From NCBI RefSeq assembly GCF_030463535.1, contig NC_132892.1, positions 33,534,932 to 33,598,931 on the forward strand: a stretch of 64,000 nucleotides of DNA. The letters run 5' to 3'. Both the position numbers and the translations under genes were made by a program. The first letter of the stretch is position 1. Each line of letters starts with the position of its first letter. Origin of the DNA: Salminus brasiliensis. Lineage: Eukaryota; Chordata; Actinopteri; Characiformes; Bryconidae. Shown one piece after another: positions 35,201-47,766 of the stretch. The notes beneath the pieces were generated by a model. It saw nothing but the letters and a program-made list of their open reading frames with translations, was not told the DNA's origin and made no database searches.

Positions 35201-36770
35201 GCCTCTAGGATAATGGATAATGCCTAGCATTATCTTTTAGCCATTCTAATGACTCCCACATCGGTGCTTGGGTCAGTAGAGTAGCACTAGCCTTTTGCCT
35301 CACCTTCATATTTTTCTAAAGTAGCTGTTGCGATTAGCTTTGAAAGGCTTTTGCTAGTGGGCTGAGTGTATGTAAATCATGTGTACACAGGGACTGCCAC
35401 GTCTCCAACACCTCATTCTTTTAAATTATTTTTAATGCTATATACATATGCATAGATCACTTCATCATTGTTGGAGGAACCATCGGAGGAGTCCTGCTGA
35501 GTCTGGCAGTAATGTCAGTAATTTCCTTTGCCTTAAGACGCAAAGCAGGGAAGAAGGAGGGGCAAGGTATGAGACAAAAATTCACTTACATCATATAAAT
35601 AATAGGTGCCACTTTAAAATACGTCACCCCTATAAAAGGTTTAGAAATGCTTGAATATTCTTTTAATAATGTTTATTAAACAGGTCAAAAAGATCATTAT
35701 TAATCATTAATAAGCCATTATAGCACACATAAAGGCCAATAGTGGTTTGTTTCCTTCCAAACAATGAACCCATAAATATCTCTGCTGTTAAAGGCTCAGA
35801 TGTTTCTCCTTCCTTTTCTTCCTTATCTTGACTATTAGTCAGTGTTACACATCTTAGCTAGCGCAGATCTTTCTCAATCGGTTTCTAGCATTGAGCTCCA
35901 ATCAGGACCAGTCTTTTACTTTTACTTATTAACACTTATAAACAGCAGAAAGAAAAACTTCCATTATAGAATATCACTAAGACATGTATTCTCTTTGCCC
36001 CAGTCACAGGTCATGTGAACTCACAGGTGAATAGAGAGGTTGGTACCAAATTCATTTACTTTAATTTACTTATATATGCTGTATGTCCAAATGTCAAATG
36101 TTTGTGGACATCCCTTCTAATGAATGCATTCAGCTGCTTTCAGTTGCACCCACTGCTGACACAGATGTGCAAACGCACACACACAGCTTGTCTAGTCTCT
36201 ATAGAGAAGTACTGCCAATGGAATAGGACTCTCTGGATATATATATATGTGCAAATTAAAGTGTGTAATTCTTTCAATTGATATTTTGTATATTTTTAGT
36301 ATGTCTGCTTTTATGAGGAGATACAGTCCACTAATCCGACAGAAGGAAACACCTCCATCTCAACCCATCAGTGCCCTGCTTCTCACTCAGGCAATACCAC
36401 ATCGAGTGATCAGTCTGAACCTCATCCAGCATTGATCACCATATACTCTACAATAACAAATCTAAAGCATATATCACACGCTGAATACACACTGGCAACA
36501 AATCCTGTGCCACTTACAGGCTGTTCTGCATCCCCTAGTATGGAAGTACACAGTCAATCAGCTCACAACTCAAATGAACTAACTTATAGTAAAATATATT
36601 TTCTAGACAACAAAGCTTCAAATCCTTTGGTGGGATGCAACAACACAACATATTCAACTGTTCAAAACATCTTGCAGAATGAAAGTGTAACTTATTCAAT
36701 GATCACAGATCCAAAAATCTCAGCAGAACGTATTTCAGATTATTCAACTGTTGGGTTTCCACAAAACTAA
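32220..36770 (+). CDS. CMRF35/pIgR-like receptor C
   Basis: Exons: signal 32220-32259 (MKIFLSTLFILLAG), V-set 32563-32892, stalk 33271-33330, 34378-34443 and 34659-34721, membrane 35456-35566, tail 36004-36026 and 36300-36770. The frame is continuous over 387 residues. An in-frame upstream ATG at 32202 is possible, but the shorter start gives the better signal peptide. The V domain has CPYAKGYEDYPKYFCKG and a second Cys pair. The F strand reads GPYGCGIE, so the usual Trp before the Cys-Gly is Gly. Two stalk exons share the phrase KIHQ, showing exon duplication. The membrane segment is uncharged. The tail has ITIMs LTYSKI, VTYSMI and SDYSTV, and ITSM-type TIYSTI and TTYSTV. It is probably an inhibitory receptor. 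Confidence 0.87.
32953..33243 (+). mobile_element. tRNA-derived SINE
   Basis: The head has a pol III A box (tggctcagcggttag) and B box (ggttcgattcc) spaced as in a tRNA gene. The body then has 'cccttgagcaaggcccc' and 'ctctgctccccgggcgctgg', and the tail is a GT-rich stretch ending in 'gacaaatacgtgcaccttta'. It sits in an intron 60 bases after the V exon of receptor C, in the same orientation. Confidence 0.85.
33915..34204 (+). mobile_element. CACTATAT-family element, 3' part
   Basis: It runs from 'gagctgtggagctgtgttct' to 'tttttgtccatacagtgtat', with the family phrases 'gatgagttggggtggtgag'-like and 'ctggacagtagaaacagtta'. It is truncated at the left. The host is an intron of receptor C. Confidence 0.7.
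34590..34641. repeat. (TG)n(G)n tract beside a stalk-exon acceptor
   Basis: A TG run is followed by about 16 G residues and then 'cagggcactcccttgcag'. The stalk exon at 34659 is taken to start at the second AG, which keeps phase 1. Confidence 0.85.
36073..36240 (+). mobile_element. CACTATAT-family element, 5' part
   Basis: It has 'tgtccaaatgtcaaatgttt', then 'ttctaatgaatgcattcagc' and 'acagcttgtctagtctcta', and stops at 'aggactctctgg'. It lies in the last intron of receptor C. Confidence 0.65.
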
Positions 36771-38439
36771 TGCAGAAGAAATGTGTGTTAATAAAAAAAA
36801 CTCAAATATCATTGTTAAAGCAGTTATAACTAACTCTCCACTATAATTGTTTGACAGACTATATTCTCTCTTATGAGAGATCTAGTTATTTAGTAATTTG
36901 GCTATTGGAGGTTCTGGAGTAAAACAACACCTAAAATGTGATTTGTTCACATTTTGAACAAATACCTTAAAACACAATAATAGTCCACCAAATATTAACA
37001 TGTTGCTTTTTTGTTGTTCACGTTTTTATAGATGTGTATCTATGTTTTTTACAATTCAACATTTATGACTGACTTTACCTTTCTTTTATATTATATTAAA
37101 TTTAAGTGAAAAAGTATCCATGAAAGTGCTACATTATCTACTTTTATCCTCTTATACTATGTTATAAACAATAAAGCTTGTTTCCCACTATATGTGTTAT
37201 ATTTTTAGCATTTTATTACAGCAACACAATGTTCACAATGATACTCTTAAGTCTATGATACAAATGAAAAGTAAACAAGGTTGTGGGTAGCTAGCAAAAG
37301 TCTCAGACCACTGGGTCAAAGGAGACTGTGGTGTGAACCTCTACACACATACGCATTTTAGAAAGGCGGCTGTTATAGTTTCAGTCTTCTTGTAGGTAAT
37401 TGGAGTAAGAAGACAAGGCTTCAAATGTATTCATGAAATTTCAACAATAACTGCCTTTGATTACTTTACGAGCAGCCATGTGAACAGCTATTCTGGATTA
37501 GAAATGAATTCCGGAGAATTGTCCACCACAGAGAAATTCATGTGTTGATCTGTTATGGTTATTTAGGATCACCTCATTATCACACAAAACAATAATGTAA
37601 ATATACACAGTAATTTACCCATGTACTGTATCGTCTTTGCCTTTTTAAGAAGTGCTTGCTTATCGCTGTAATTAAGAGCTTTTGGACATCAACAAACAGG
37701 TCACCAAAATGTTACAGCCATGGTATATCTGCTTTAGGGAACATCAAGTATATCATCTGTTGTTTCTATGAACCAGATATTCTCATAATTAAACAAATAA
37801 TATGTTAACACATTAAGAATTCATAAATCTATTATACACTTCAATACCTATTCTAACAGCATTATGAGAATTAATTGGTGTTTTGCTCCCACTTTACAGT
37901 TGGGGAGTGAAATGATAGAGACACTATTTTCCTATTGTCCTCCACTATTTTCATGATTGTGAAGCTACTACTTTAAAAATTTCCTGGTTTAAATTGTTGC
38001 TTTGTGGATTAAATGAAGGTGTTTTATGATTTTAACTTAGAAAAAATAAGATATGCTTTCACCGTAAACACCAAACATTTATTTTCACTGTTCACATTAA
38101 CATTCACTTTAGGAATAGGTTTACAGCTAGTTGGTTGTACTATAAAATGCATCTTAGTAGCCAAGGAAACTAAAAGCATATACAGTTTGCCACTTACTCA
38201 GCCACTCAGACAGCCTTACACCCACACAGAAACGCAAACACTCTTTCTCACTTCCATGTGTGTTTTACCAATGCTCTGAATTGAGTGTTCTCGGAAGCAG
38301 AAAGAAAAGCAGTTAACTTGGTTACGGCAAAAGTTTGACTTCTGGTGCGTTACTTCGGCTTTCATCTGGACCTTTTTGAAAAATCAAAACAATACAGCAG
38401 GCATCAATAGAGAATGTTATTCAACCTCCAGGCAACAGC
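36771..38439. other. Intergenic stretch between receptors C and D
   Basis: Polyadenylation-like 'aataaa' words occur at about 36790 and 37170, consistent with the 3' end of C. No other gene or clear repeat is seen. Confidence 0.5.
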
Positions 38440-40301
38440 ATGGACATCACAGCAGTGGCTTTAACTTTTGTTGCAGGTGAGATCTTCCATCCATTCTCTT
38501 CCTTTGGTCTCACTTAGTTTTAAGTGTCTTTAATAACTGAGTGATAACGTAAACAATTCAAAAACAGTGGTGTAACTACTGTTGATGTATTGGCTGCTAC
38601 AGATGTACCAGTGCAGATGTAACAGTAGTCATATAATTACACAAGTGTCTCTTTACATATACATTTAGTCTTAGTGGTAGAATCTAAGCTCTTCTGTGTA
38701 GAATCCACTTCTATTTCTTTACTCATTGTATCCATCAGTTATCCACTATTTCATGTTTTTATTTTGCTATTTGGTGTCAACCAAAGGAGGATGTTAAGAG
38801 CTCTTCCTCTGGCTTGTCCACTTGGAGCTGATTTACTCTGTAAATTTGCTTTGTGACAAAGCTGGCATTAAAAGTGCCATATAAGTAAACCAAACCTGGT
38901 TGCCATGGTGATCAGACCAATGTTCCTGCTTTAAACCATTTGGTAACATGATTGTACTTACACAGGCACAGCAGTGTAACTTCTATGCAATCTGGAGGGA
39001 AAAAATATCTTGCAGCATCTATGAATAAAATAACCCCAGTAACCCATGTGTATTTAATTCTGTACAAAGTGGTGTTCTAGCAAAACTAGGAGGATTCTAT
39101 AAATTCCATCTCTACCTCGTTCATGTATACGGCAAGTCTTCACAACCCTCGCCACCCTTTCTCCTCCCTTTTTACCCTGTCGTCTCTCATCCCGAACTCT
39201 AGCCCAAACCTTCTGAGTTCTCCCCCCTCTCTTACAGTCTTTCCAAAAATTATATTAAGCTAAAGGCCTAGTCTGAACTAGGAAATATTGTTACATTGTT
39301 TGGGTATACAGATTTTGGACCCCCCTAAAATTGCCCTAGCCCTCTATTTATTATTAGTAATGTCATTGCTTATGTGATTCAATTCCTTGGCAAAAAGCTA
39401 ACTATAAACAGTATAGTACAGTGGAGAAGAGATTACTGACTGATGTCACATTTGCAGGCTTTTAGATTCCATAGATAAAATTGATCAAGGCAATTACAAA
39501 TTAGATCTAGCTCATGTCAAACATATCAAACATCAAAAACTAACTTTTCAATATATTGCAGCATTGTTATTGCTAACATAGAAAACCACTTCCAGCAGCC
39601 TTCAAAAACACACTGCGAACCCCCAAGAAATGTTTGTAGTCTTCATGGAAATTAATATTAACGTGTTTTGTTACCTCCTACTCTCCATTCTCTCGCATTT
39701 TGCAGATTACATATTAAACCTGTACATTTTAAACAGTTAATAATGTAAAATGTTTCTCTCTCTCGCTCTTTCTCTCTCTCAGGTTTGCAATGTGTGATGT
39801 CTGCAGGAGTGAAAGCACCTTTAGGAGGAAATGCTTCTATCTGTTGTCCATACCACAGAGGAAGTGAGTCATACCCAAAGTACTTTAGCAAAGGTAGACC
39901 TGGAGAAAGGTTTGAGATTGTTAGAGCAAACCGGTTGAGGACGTGGTCAACTGATGATAGATTCTCTCTGAAGGATGACCAAGAGAAGAAGGAGTTTACT
40001 GTGACCATCAGGAACCTCAGTGTAGAAGATGCTGGTCTGTACTGGTGTGGTGTGGACCGGTGGGGGCCAGATAATCCCACAGAGGTCAACCTGGATGTAG
40101 TGCAAGACATTCTCCCTAGTTCAAAAGCTCAATCACCCAGAATGGTGAGCAACTGATATAGACTTTTATGTTCTAGCTTTTCACCATTGTAAGCTTTCTC
40201 TCACCCTCCAGGAACTGTGATAATAATGAGACAGTGATTAATCTCCTGGTTTTATTTTACAATGACAAAGACAATCCTTAAATTCTATTAAGGTCACTGT
40301 G

Positions 40302-40305
<4 letters not shown>

Positions 40306-40359
<54 letters not shown>
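40306..40359. repeat. (TA)n microsatellite
   Basis: About 27 TA units in the intron after the V exon of receptor D. Confidence 0.95.
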
Positions 40360-40364
<5 letters not shown>

Positions 40365-41384
40365 CTAAGCCTATAATCTTCGAAAGATTTGATTGTGGAA
40401 AGAACTAAAATATATACATCGATGCAGATTCCTCATAAACCAGTCCCAAACCCATAGTAAATTAGTTGTAATACTGGTGAGTAACATCCTTGACTTTTCA
40501 ATTCGATTTTGGAACATTGCTGTGAAGAGTTGATGGCATTTAACCATAACAGCATTAGTGTGCTTAGGTACTGATAATACTGAGGCACTCTGAAAAAAAG
40601 TCAGCTACACAGCCCAGTGCTATCTATCGGATGTCACTGGGCAGGGTGACTTCAGACTCATGTTTGACTTCTTCAGAGCAATCTATTATATTGGCAATGC
40701 TTTTCAGTGCACTGTAAAGTAGCTGAACTCACTCATTAACAGGAGTGTCTGGATTCTTTTGCATAGAGGCCTGTTTTCCGGGTCTTCGAACAACTGGTTT
40801 ATGCAGGTTTAGAAGTTTGAGGTCTAAAAAAGGTGATTTCCCATCTCTATTCCTACAGCCCATGAAACCACATTGTCCCCATCAGGGAATCAGGACATCA
40901 AGACTTCTATTACAGGTTAACCACTACAAATATACTTCTCTCCACACATTTCACATCTGTCCCAGACCACAGTCTTTCACAACCTTTCTTATTTCTCCAG
41001 ATAAATTAATGATTCTTGGAGGCTGGCTGGCAGTAGCCTTGCTGTTGTGTGGAGTAATGACGGGGATATTTTTTTAAGGCTATAAGGAGCAATACTGAAA
41101 GAGCAGGTACTTAATATGTGCTTCTCATTATTTTGGATCCTTGTCATCTCCCATGTCTTTGGTCTTTGCCCTAGTCTTGCCTTTTTATTAGTGTTCACAG
41201 CTGTGTGTAGTACACCTCCTGTCCTGGGTGTTTTTACTCCTGTCTTTTCTGTTTTTGGGATTTTATCATACATGTTTTGCTCATTAATTTGCCTGCTTTA
41301 TCTTTACTCTCTGGTTCAGTTTTAATAACAGTCTATATTTGTCAGTACATTAGTCTATACTAATTTAGCCCTAACCCAATCGGT

Positions 41385-41530
41385 TCTCAACCCTGGTCTT
41401 GAATAACCCCCTGCCCTGCACATTTTCGTGTGCACCTTGCTCCCAACACACCTGTTTTAGCTAATTACCTAATTCACAAGCCCTTCTTGAGTGAAAGGTG
41501 GTATTTCTAGGGCTGGGAACCACTGCCCTA
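41385..41530. repeat. Short dispersed repeat
   Basis: It starts 'ggttctcaaccctggtctt' and ends 'agggctgggaaccactgccc'. The ends are roughly inverted repeats, and the inner phrase 'acacctgttttagctaatta' is related to sequence at 45785-45835. It is probably a small non-autonomous DNA element. Confidence 0.5.
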
Positions 41531-41970
41531 CCGCAAATGTAGTCATACCGCAAATGTAGTAACAGCTAAGACCAGATTTTTACAGCTTAAAGGGTATATT
41601 TAACAACTTTAATTGAGGTATCAGCGTCTAACATGTCATTATTATAGTCTACCATTTGCTCCTAAATATAATGCTACAGCTAACAGCTATCTTTCTTCTA
41701 GCTACACATTCTGTCTCCTGTCACAGCAGAGACAAATCAAACCGCGAGCTAGCAGAGGTGAGTCTGATCAATCTGACAAATTAATGATTAAAATGAACAC
41801 GATGATAATAGTAAAGACGATGTGAAAGTGCATATACTGCTTCACAAGCTGCCATTTAATCTTCTTTACAGGATGACTACGTAAGAATGAAACCTGTTTT
41901 CAGGAATGCTGGGTCATCTCTAAATGAAGAAGACTCATTTTCATCAGGACCAAATATACCAAATATGTAA

Positions 41971-43545
41971 TGCATTTCTACTTCTGACCCTGTGTATATT
42001 TCTGAAAAAAATTTACCTTGTCCACTAAACTTTATTTATTTTTCTATTAAAGATGTGTTGTAACTCATTTGGCTTTGAAACTTATTTTGCTCAGAAAAAG
42101 ATCAGTAAAAACAAATCATTAAAAGTTTAAGTTAAGAACATTGCCACAACATTCTTGTCCATGAGGAGTTTATATAAACTTCCAAACACAACTGTAAATC
42201 CAGATCAAGACAGTAAAGATTTAAACTGGAAACAATGAGTCAAAGTTGCACATTGGGTTAGGACTTGAGTACTTTGTCCATTTCCCTACACACTATATCT
42301 GTGCGTGTACATTCCTGTGCTGGTACAGGGGAATGGAAAAACAATTACACTGTTACACTGTGAAAGGAAATTACTCAGCTGGGTGAAGTGCAAAGAGGCC
42401 AACAGTCTGACACTTTCACTTATAAAGATGATGACAAGCAAGCACTTCTTAAAATGTAAAAATGAGTCAACTAATGTATTTAAGTCCCTAAAGTAAAGTT
42501 AAAGATATGTTTTATGTTAACTAAACTTTGTATTTGTTTACAGTGTCCATTTTAAGCAAAATTTAGATATTTGTAACAATTTAAAATATACATATGGACA
42601 TTTTTTTTTTTACTTTAGGAAACACATTTATACTTTCATGTATTTTCATGCACTGTCAAAAGTGAAATGGCGAATGTCAATTTGAAGCGTTTTTGAGGAT
42701 TTTTTAATAATTTCTGATGTGCAATACTGCATTCAAAAATACTGCAGGAAATACTTTACACAATATGTCCAAATGTTTGTGGACACCCCTTTTAATGAAT
42801 GCATTCAGCTACTTTAAGTTGGACCCAATGCTGACACAGATGTGTCACAAACACACACAGCTTATTGAGTCCCTGTAGAGAAGTAATGCCCATAATATAG
42901 GACTCTCTGGAGCGCCATGCCTAATGCCAGGCATAGGCTAGAGGTAAATAAAGTCCTCCTGCATTGAACTAAGGAGCAGTGGACCTAGATAAGGTGTGAT
43001 GCTAATCCAACATCCTGAGCTCACTAATGATCTTCTCACTGAATGCAGAGTCAAACAGTTACTCCAACAAAAGCAGGATAAAATATCTTTCATGAGCAAG
43101 TGTCCAAATACTTTTGTCCTCATAGTGTTTAGTTGTCTTTTTATCTTGTGGTTTCATGTGGCCAGTCTTCAAAATATTTCACTATTAGCTGTATGTTTTA
43201 AGACTTCTGAGATATTTTGCTTCAGATTTATAGCTGTTAAAAATTGCCACAAATTAGTAGCCCAGGATTGTAGGAAGGTCATTTAGCATGGTGTATGCAT
43301 CTGCCCACTAAGTCCACCCCCTTACACTGACTTCCACATACCCCTTTGCTCACTTCCTATATCCATACACCCACAGCAATATGCTGACATTCTGAACTTT
43401 TGCTCTTTGTAGCAGAACAAAAACTATAGAGTAGCACAAAAAGTGTGTCTATTGCAGTTACTTGTCATTTGTGAGGAATCAAAAAACTGACTTCAAACGG
43501 TGCAGGATACGATTTCCAGCAGGTGTTCGATTTCTCGGCAACAGT
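41971..43545. other. Intergenic stretch between receptors D and E
   Basis: Apart from a CACTATAT-family element (42765-43128) no feature is recognised. The 200 bases before the start of E contain 'ctcacttcctatatc', whose reverse strand carries an ETS-type GGAAGT core. Confidence 0.5.
42765..43128 (+). mobile_element. CACTATAT-family element
   Basis: It runs from 'caatatgtccaaatgtttgt' to 'caaatacttttgtcctcata'. The family phrases 'aatgaatgcattcagctact', 'aggcataggctagagg' and 'actccaacaaaagcaggata' are all present, so it is nearly full length though internally shortened. Confidence 0.75.
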
Positions 43546-46500
43546 ATGAAGATCATAGCAGTGGCTTTGATTCTTCTTGCAGGTCAGGTTTTTCATTTGT
43601 TCTTCTTCTATATTAAAATTCATTATTTTTTTTTGTTGGCCACAGATCTGCCTCTGTGAGCATCATTATTCAGCGTCTTACCACAGTGACCATGAACTGT
43701 ACCTATTGGCTAAAGACCAATGGGCTTTATTTATTAACTATATTACAAATTATGCAATTTTTATCAAGATTTTGACATTCATTAGTGTTTTCTTATTTGG
43801 GATTTGTTCAGTTTAAGAGGACAGAGGGATCCATCACTATAAAAGCAAATCTGATTTTACAGCATCATCAAATAAATCAATGTGATGTAGATTTTTGTCA
43901 GGATTTTTCTCAAAAACTCAAAAAAATGATTGGTGAATGAGGCCTCCTGAGCTTTGCTGGCCCCTACTCTCAACTCATTTGCCTAAATAAATATCCGAAA
44001 TGGCGCTACATTATTTTTGATATTCTCGCTCTCTCTCTTTTTTTTTCTCTATCTTTCAGGTTTCCAATGTGCGACATCTGCAGGACTCAGAGTGAAAGCA
44101 CCTTTAGGAGGAAATGCTTCTGTCTGTTGTCCGTACCACAGAGGAAGTGAGTCATACCCAAAATACTTCAGCAAAGGTAGACCTGGAGAAAGGTTTGAGA
44201 TTGTTAGAGCAAACCGGTTGAGGACGTGGTCAACTGATGATAGATTCTCTCTGGAGGACGACCAAGAGAAGAAGGAGTTTACTGTGACCATCAGGAACCT
44301 CAGTGTAGAAGATGCTGGTCTGTATTGGTGTGGTGTAGACTGGTGGGGGCCAGATAAACCCACAGAGGTCAACCTGGATGTAGTGCAAGACATTCTCCCA
44401 AGTTCACAAAGCTCAAGCACCCAGAATGGTAAGCAACTGAGATGTTTGATCTGGAGCTTATGTAGAGTCACACACACAATGCATCATTTCTTTAAATTGT
44501 AAATTCAAAAATGGTGAGGTGCTAATCTGCCAAACAGGGAGGGTAGTACCATTGTTAATCACAACGATAAACACCAGTCTCATAGTCTCTGGCCATAACC
44601 TTTCTAAACAACATCACTTATGTAAAGAATAATATCTAGCCAAGTTTCATATACAGTTATAAGCCAAAACATAATGACCACTCATAGATGAAGTGAATGT
44701 GCACATGCAAATGATGTGAAAGTCTGGAATATCTGTTAGACAAAAAAAGAGATATCTCTTAGATTGCAACAGTACAGTTGGTTTTCGACATCTCTAACAG
44801 TCCCTCTGTGCAACATACACTGTATGTCCAAATGTTTGTGGACATCCCGTCTAACGAATGCATTCAGCTACTTTAAGTTGCACCCATTGTACACAGACAC
44901 AGCTTGTCTAGACCCTGTAGAGAAGTATTGCCAATAGAATAAGACTCTCTGGAGCAGATCAACATTAACTTATTGACACCATTCTGCCTAATGCCAGACT
45001 TGGGCTAGAGGGGTATAAAGTTCCCAGCATTGAGCTGTGGAGCAGTGGAAGAACTGTGTTCTCTGGAATGCTAATGCTTTATCCAATACTTTTGGGATGC
45101 ATTGGGAAGTTAGGGATGAGGTGGGGTGGTGATCATCAAACACCTGGACCTCACTAATTCTCTTGTTGTTCATTGCAATCAAATCTAATAGAAAGCCTTC
45201 TTCACAGGACAGTAAAGAGTTACTCCAACAAAAGCAGAATAAGCTCTTTTTAATGTTTAATAATGACATATTTTGATGATCTTTTATTATCATTTTATAG
45301 AGTACTTGATAATGAGTCAGGCATACTGAGTAGACCTAAATAGGTCTAAACCCTTTGAATTAAAAACTCTCTGAGCTTCTCTGATGGTTTTTTTTTTTGT
45401 TGTTTTTGTTTTTGTTTTTGTTTTATAACTGTAGAAAATGTCATTGTAAAACGGTGTGACTTTATCTTTTTCTTTAGCATCTCTCCAAAACACTACATCA
45501 TCTCCATTCAAATCAGCATGGGGAGAAACACATCACTTGGTCACACAGAGCAACGAGATACCTATCACAGGTGAACCACTCGCTCAGAAATCACATATTT
45601 CATTTATTTAACTTTTTGTTTAATATATAAACAAAAGTACTGGGACACCTGCTCATTCATCGTTCTTCTGAAATCAATTAGTTAATAAATCAGTTAATAA
45701 AATAAGTTGATCCTGCTTTTGTTGGAGTTCTAATACTAATCCACCACTTTTGGTTGAGTATATGTTTGTGTTTAGGAGTCCTTGATTAGCTCAGGTGTGT
45801 TTGGTTTGGGTTTGACAGGAAACCTGCTAGAATGCACATGGCCAGTTGGAGAGTTCATCATGATTTTAATAACAATTTGAGACGTTAGAAGCTTGCTGGG
45901 CAGCTCTGCTGTTTAATGTCACTCAATACAGACACACAGATCACTGTATTTAGAGTGCAAAAGCTTGTTGTGTGCTGCTAGCACTACAGAAGAAAGCCAA
46001 GCTAAGCAAACAAAAACAGTCAGTCAGACAGACAGGCAGACAGACAGAGAGATATTTCATTAATCCTGAGGGAAATTTAGCAGCCAGTAGCAGTTACTTA
46101 ATACGGTACAGTAAAAACAATAATAACATGATATAGAATAAGAAGAATAAGTGTAAACAATATATGCATTTGAACCAGAGTGTGATTCACTGTTACACTG
46201 GTATCCACTGTTATTGTGATGATGAGGCTGGAGAGCTTTAGGAAGACATTGGTTGTAGGACTGTGGCAATGTGTATGTGTGCATATATGTGAGTAAAATA
46301 CATCTAAAATAACACAGCTATGATAGTGAACATTAATACAAAAACATGTACCAACACTAATACATTACATGTATATGTTTATCTAGGTTTATATAAACCC
46401 TTTATAAACCCTAATATTTATAAAAGGGTGTGTATATTTTTTGCTTCAAGTTTTAAAGCTAAATTAACTTCCTTTGCTATGAGCCACCTCGGAGTCTTTA

Positions 46501-47766
46501 ACCAAAGACCTATTCCCTAAAAAAACACAATTTTTGACTATTTACATGATTTTGTTCATTTTCTGTCCTCAAAAGCTCTGGGCATTTACTGCTTACTTTT
46601 GTACCAATGAATTTCATGTTATTTACTGGACTTAATTGTCAACAACGATTGGAAAAATCAGGGTTGTTCCAAATCTTTTGACCAGTAGTAGATTGTCACA
46701 GTCATGAAAATCTCCAAATTCATATATGGCTGACTGATCAGCCATAGCTATAGTACACACTGAGTATCTTCATCTACAGTGGCTCCTGTCAAGGGGTGGA
46801 TAACATCTCCAAAACATCACCCCAGGTCTAGTGGGGTGTTCCTGGTGCAGGAATGCAGTAATCAGTACCCAACAAAAGCACTCCAGGGATGGACAACCTG
46901 TGAACCGGTGACAGGACCATGGGTGACCAAGGCTCACTGATGCTCCACCTCACAACTTACAGGACACCTTTAGATTGTGTTGTGAAGTCAATGTCTCGAA
47001 TGGTCAGATCTGTTGTTTAGTTATTTCTTCTCATGCTTGATTGTTTGTCTTTGTTAATTCACTCCATCAGATAAGTCCGTGTATTTCTGGATCTTCCTGG
47101 CTGTAGTTGTGCTGCTGTGTGCAACTATGAGTGTTTTTGGTATGAGTATTTTGGTTCTGATTAAGAAGAACAATGCCAAAAAAACAACAGGTACTTTATA
47201 ATGTCAGTTGGTTATACCTCATATACTGGTTATATTTTTTCTTCTGGAAACTAATCAAATTTTGACATCCTAATTTCTGCAGAATCTACACAACCTAGGA
47301 CCTGCACTCAGTCTAACAGGGTGAGTGGAATAGATCTTCTTATATGTATAAGAATATATGTATATGTAGTGAGTGTTTGAGAATATTTATGCATGTTTTA
47401 TGATCAATAATATGGCAGCACATACTGTAGCATCCTCCTTTTCTTCAGGATTCCCATATCTACGAGGACACTGTCCTAACCAACCACAGGCCAGACATAG
47501 TCACATGTGACACACCAGCAACCCTCTCCCCTTGCTCAGACTTCAGGCCTTCTGCAAGAAGTCAACTCCCACATCAGGAGTCTGTGGTTTACTCTGTAAT
47601 TAACATACCCAAGGCACCAGCAGATGATGCCATACCTTTCCTTTCAGCAGAATCAGCTTCCCTCCACTATGCAACTGTCAACACTGTGCAAAGTTCACAG
47701 GTGGTCAGAGACAGCTCTGCCTTTGCTGGGAGGTCACATGATATCTACGCCATTATTCGACATTGA
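43546..47766 (+). CDS. CMRF35/pIgR-like receptor E with two ITIMs
   Basis: Exons: signal 43546-43582 (MKIIAVALILLAG), V-set 44060-44428, stalk 45478-45570, membrane 47071-47190, tail 47283-47320 and 47449-47766, together 324 residues in frame. The V domain has CCPYHRG, KYFSKG and VEDAGLYWCGVD. The Cys normally found in KYFC is Ser, so the second disulfide of the family is absent here and in D. The membrane segment YFWIFLAVVVLLCATMSVFG is uncharged, followed by LIKKNNAKK. The tail has ITIMs VVYSVI and LHYATV, plus HIYEDT and DIYAII. E is the intact partner of the broken D. AATAAA occurs at about 47979. I infer an inhibitory surface receptor with a changed V-domain fold brace. Confidence 0.9.
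44815..45260 (+). mobile_element. CACTATAT-family element, near full length
   Basis: This is the best-preserved copy here at ~445 bases. It starts 'acactgtatgtccaaatgtt' and ends near 'ccaacaaaagcagaataagc', with the central 'ctagaggggtataaagttcc' and 'ggggtggtgatcatcaaac'. The terminal 'gtgtcccaatacttttgtcc' end is missing. Confidence 0.75.
45615..45760 (-). mobile_element. CACTATAT-family element, end fragment
   Basis: 'tataaacaaaagtactggga' followed by 'cacctgctcattcatcgttc' and 'tgatcctgcttttgttggag' matches the opposite end of the family. Confidence 0.65.
46730..46970 (+). mobile_element. Tc1-like transposon remnant
   Basis: Sequence such as 'catctccaaaacatcacccc', 'agtggggtgttcctggtgca' and 'cctgtgaaccggtgacagga' parallels the helix-turn-helix part of a Tc1-type transposase gene, also seen at 48777-49160. 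It is heavily mutated and truncated on the right. Confidence 0.6.

Larger units (their letters stand above)
38440..41970 (+). pseudogene. CMRF35/pIgR-like receptor D, frameshifted (soluble at most)
   Basis: Exons: signal 38440-38476 (MDITAVALTFVAG), V-set 39783-40144, stalk 40859-40915, membrane 41001-41106, tail 41702-41757 and 41872-41970. The V exon is a near copy of that of receptor E. It shares RGSESYPKYFSKGRPGERFE and LYWCGVD. Compared with E it lacks one C near 40123, so the V exon ends in phase 0 rather than 1. Reading on through the stalk exon, a stop (TAA) appears eight bases into the membrane exon. Independently, a run of seven T at about 41069-41075 creates a TAA straight after the membrane segment. 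With six T the frame continues (FFKAIRSNTERA) into the tail DDYVRMKP. The tail shares DDYVRMKP with receptor A and has no strict ITIM. The gene may be a pseudogene, may encode a secreted V-domain protein, or may carry base-call errors. Confidence 0.78.
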
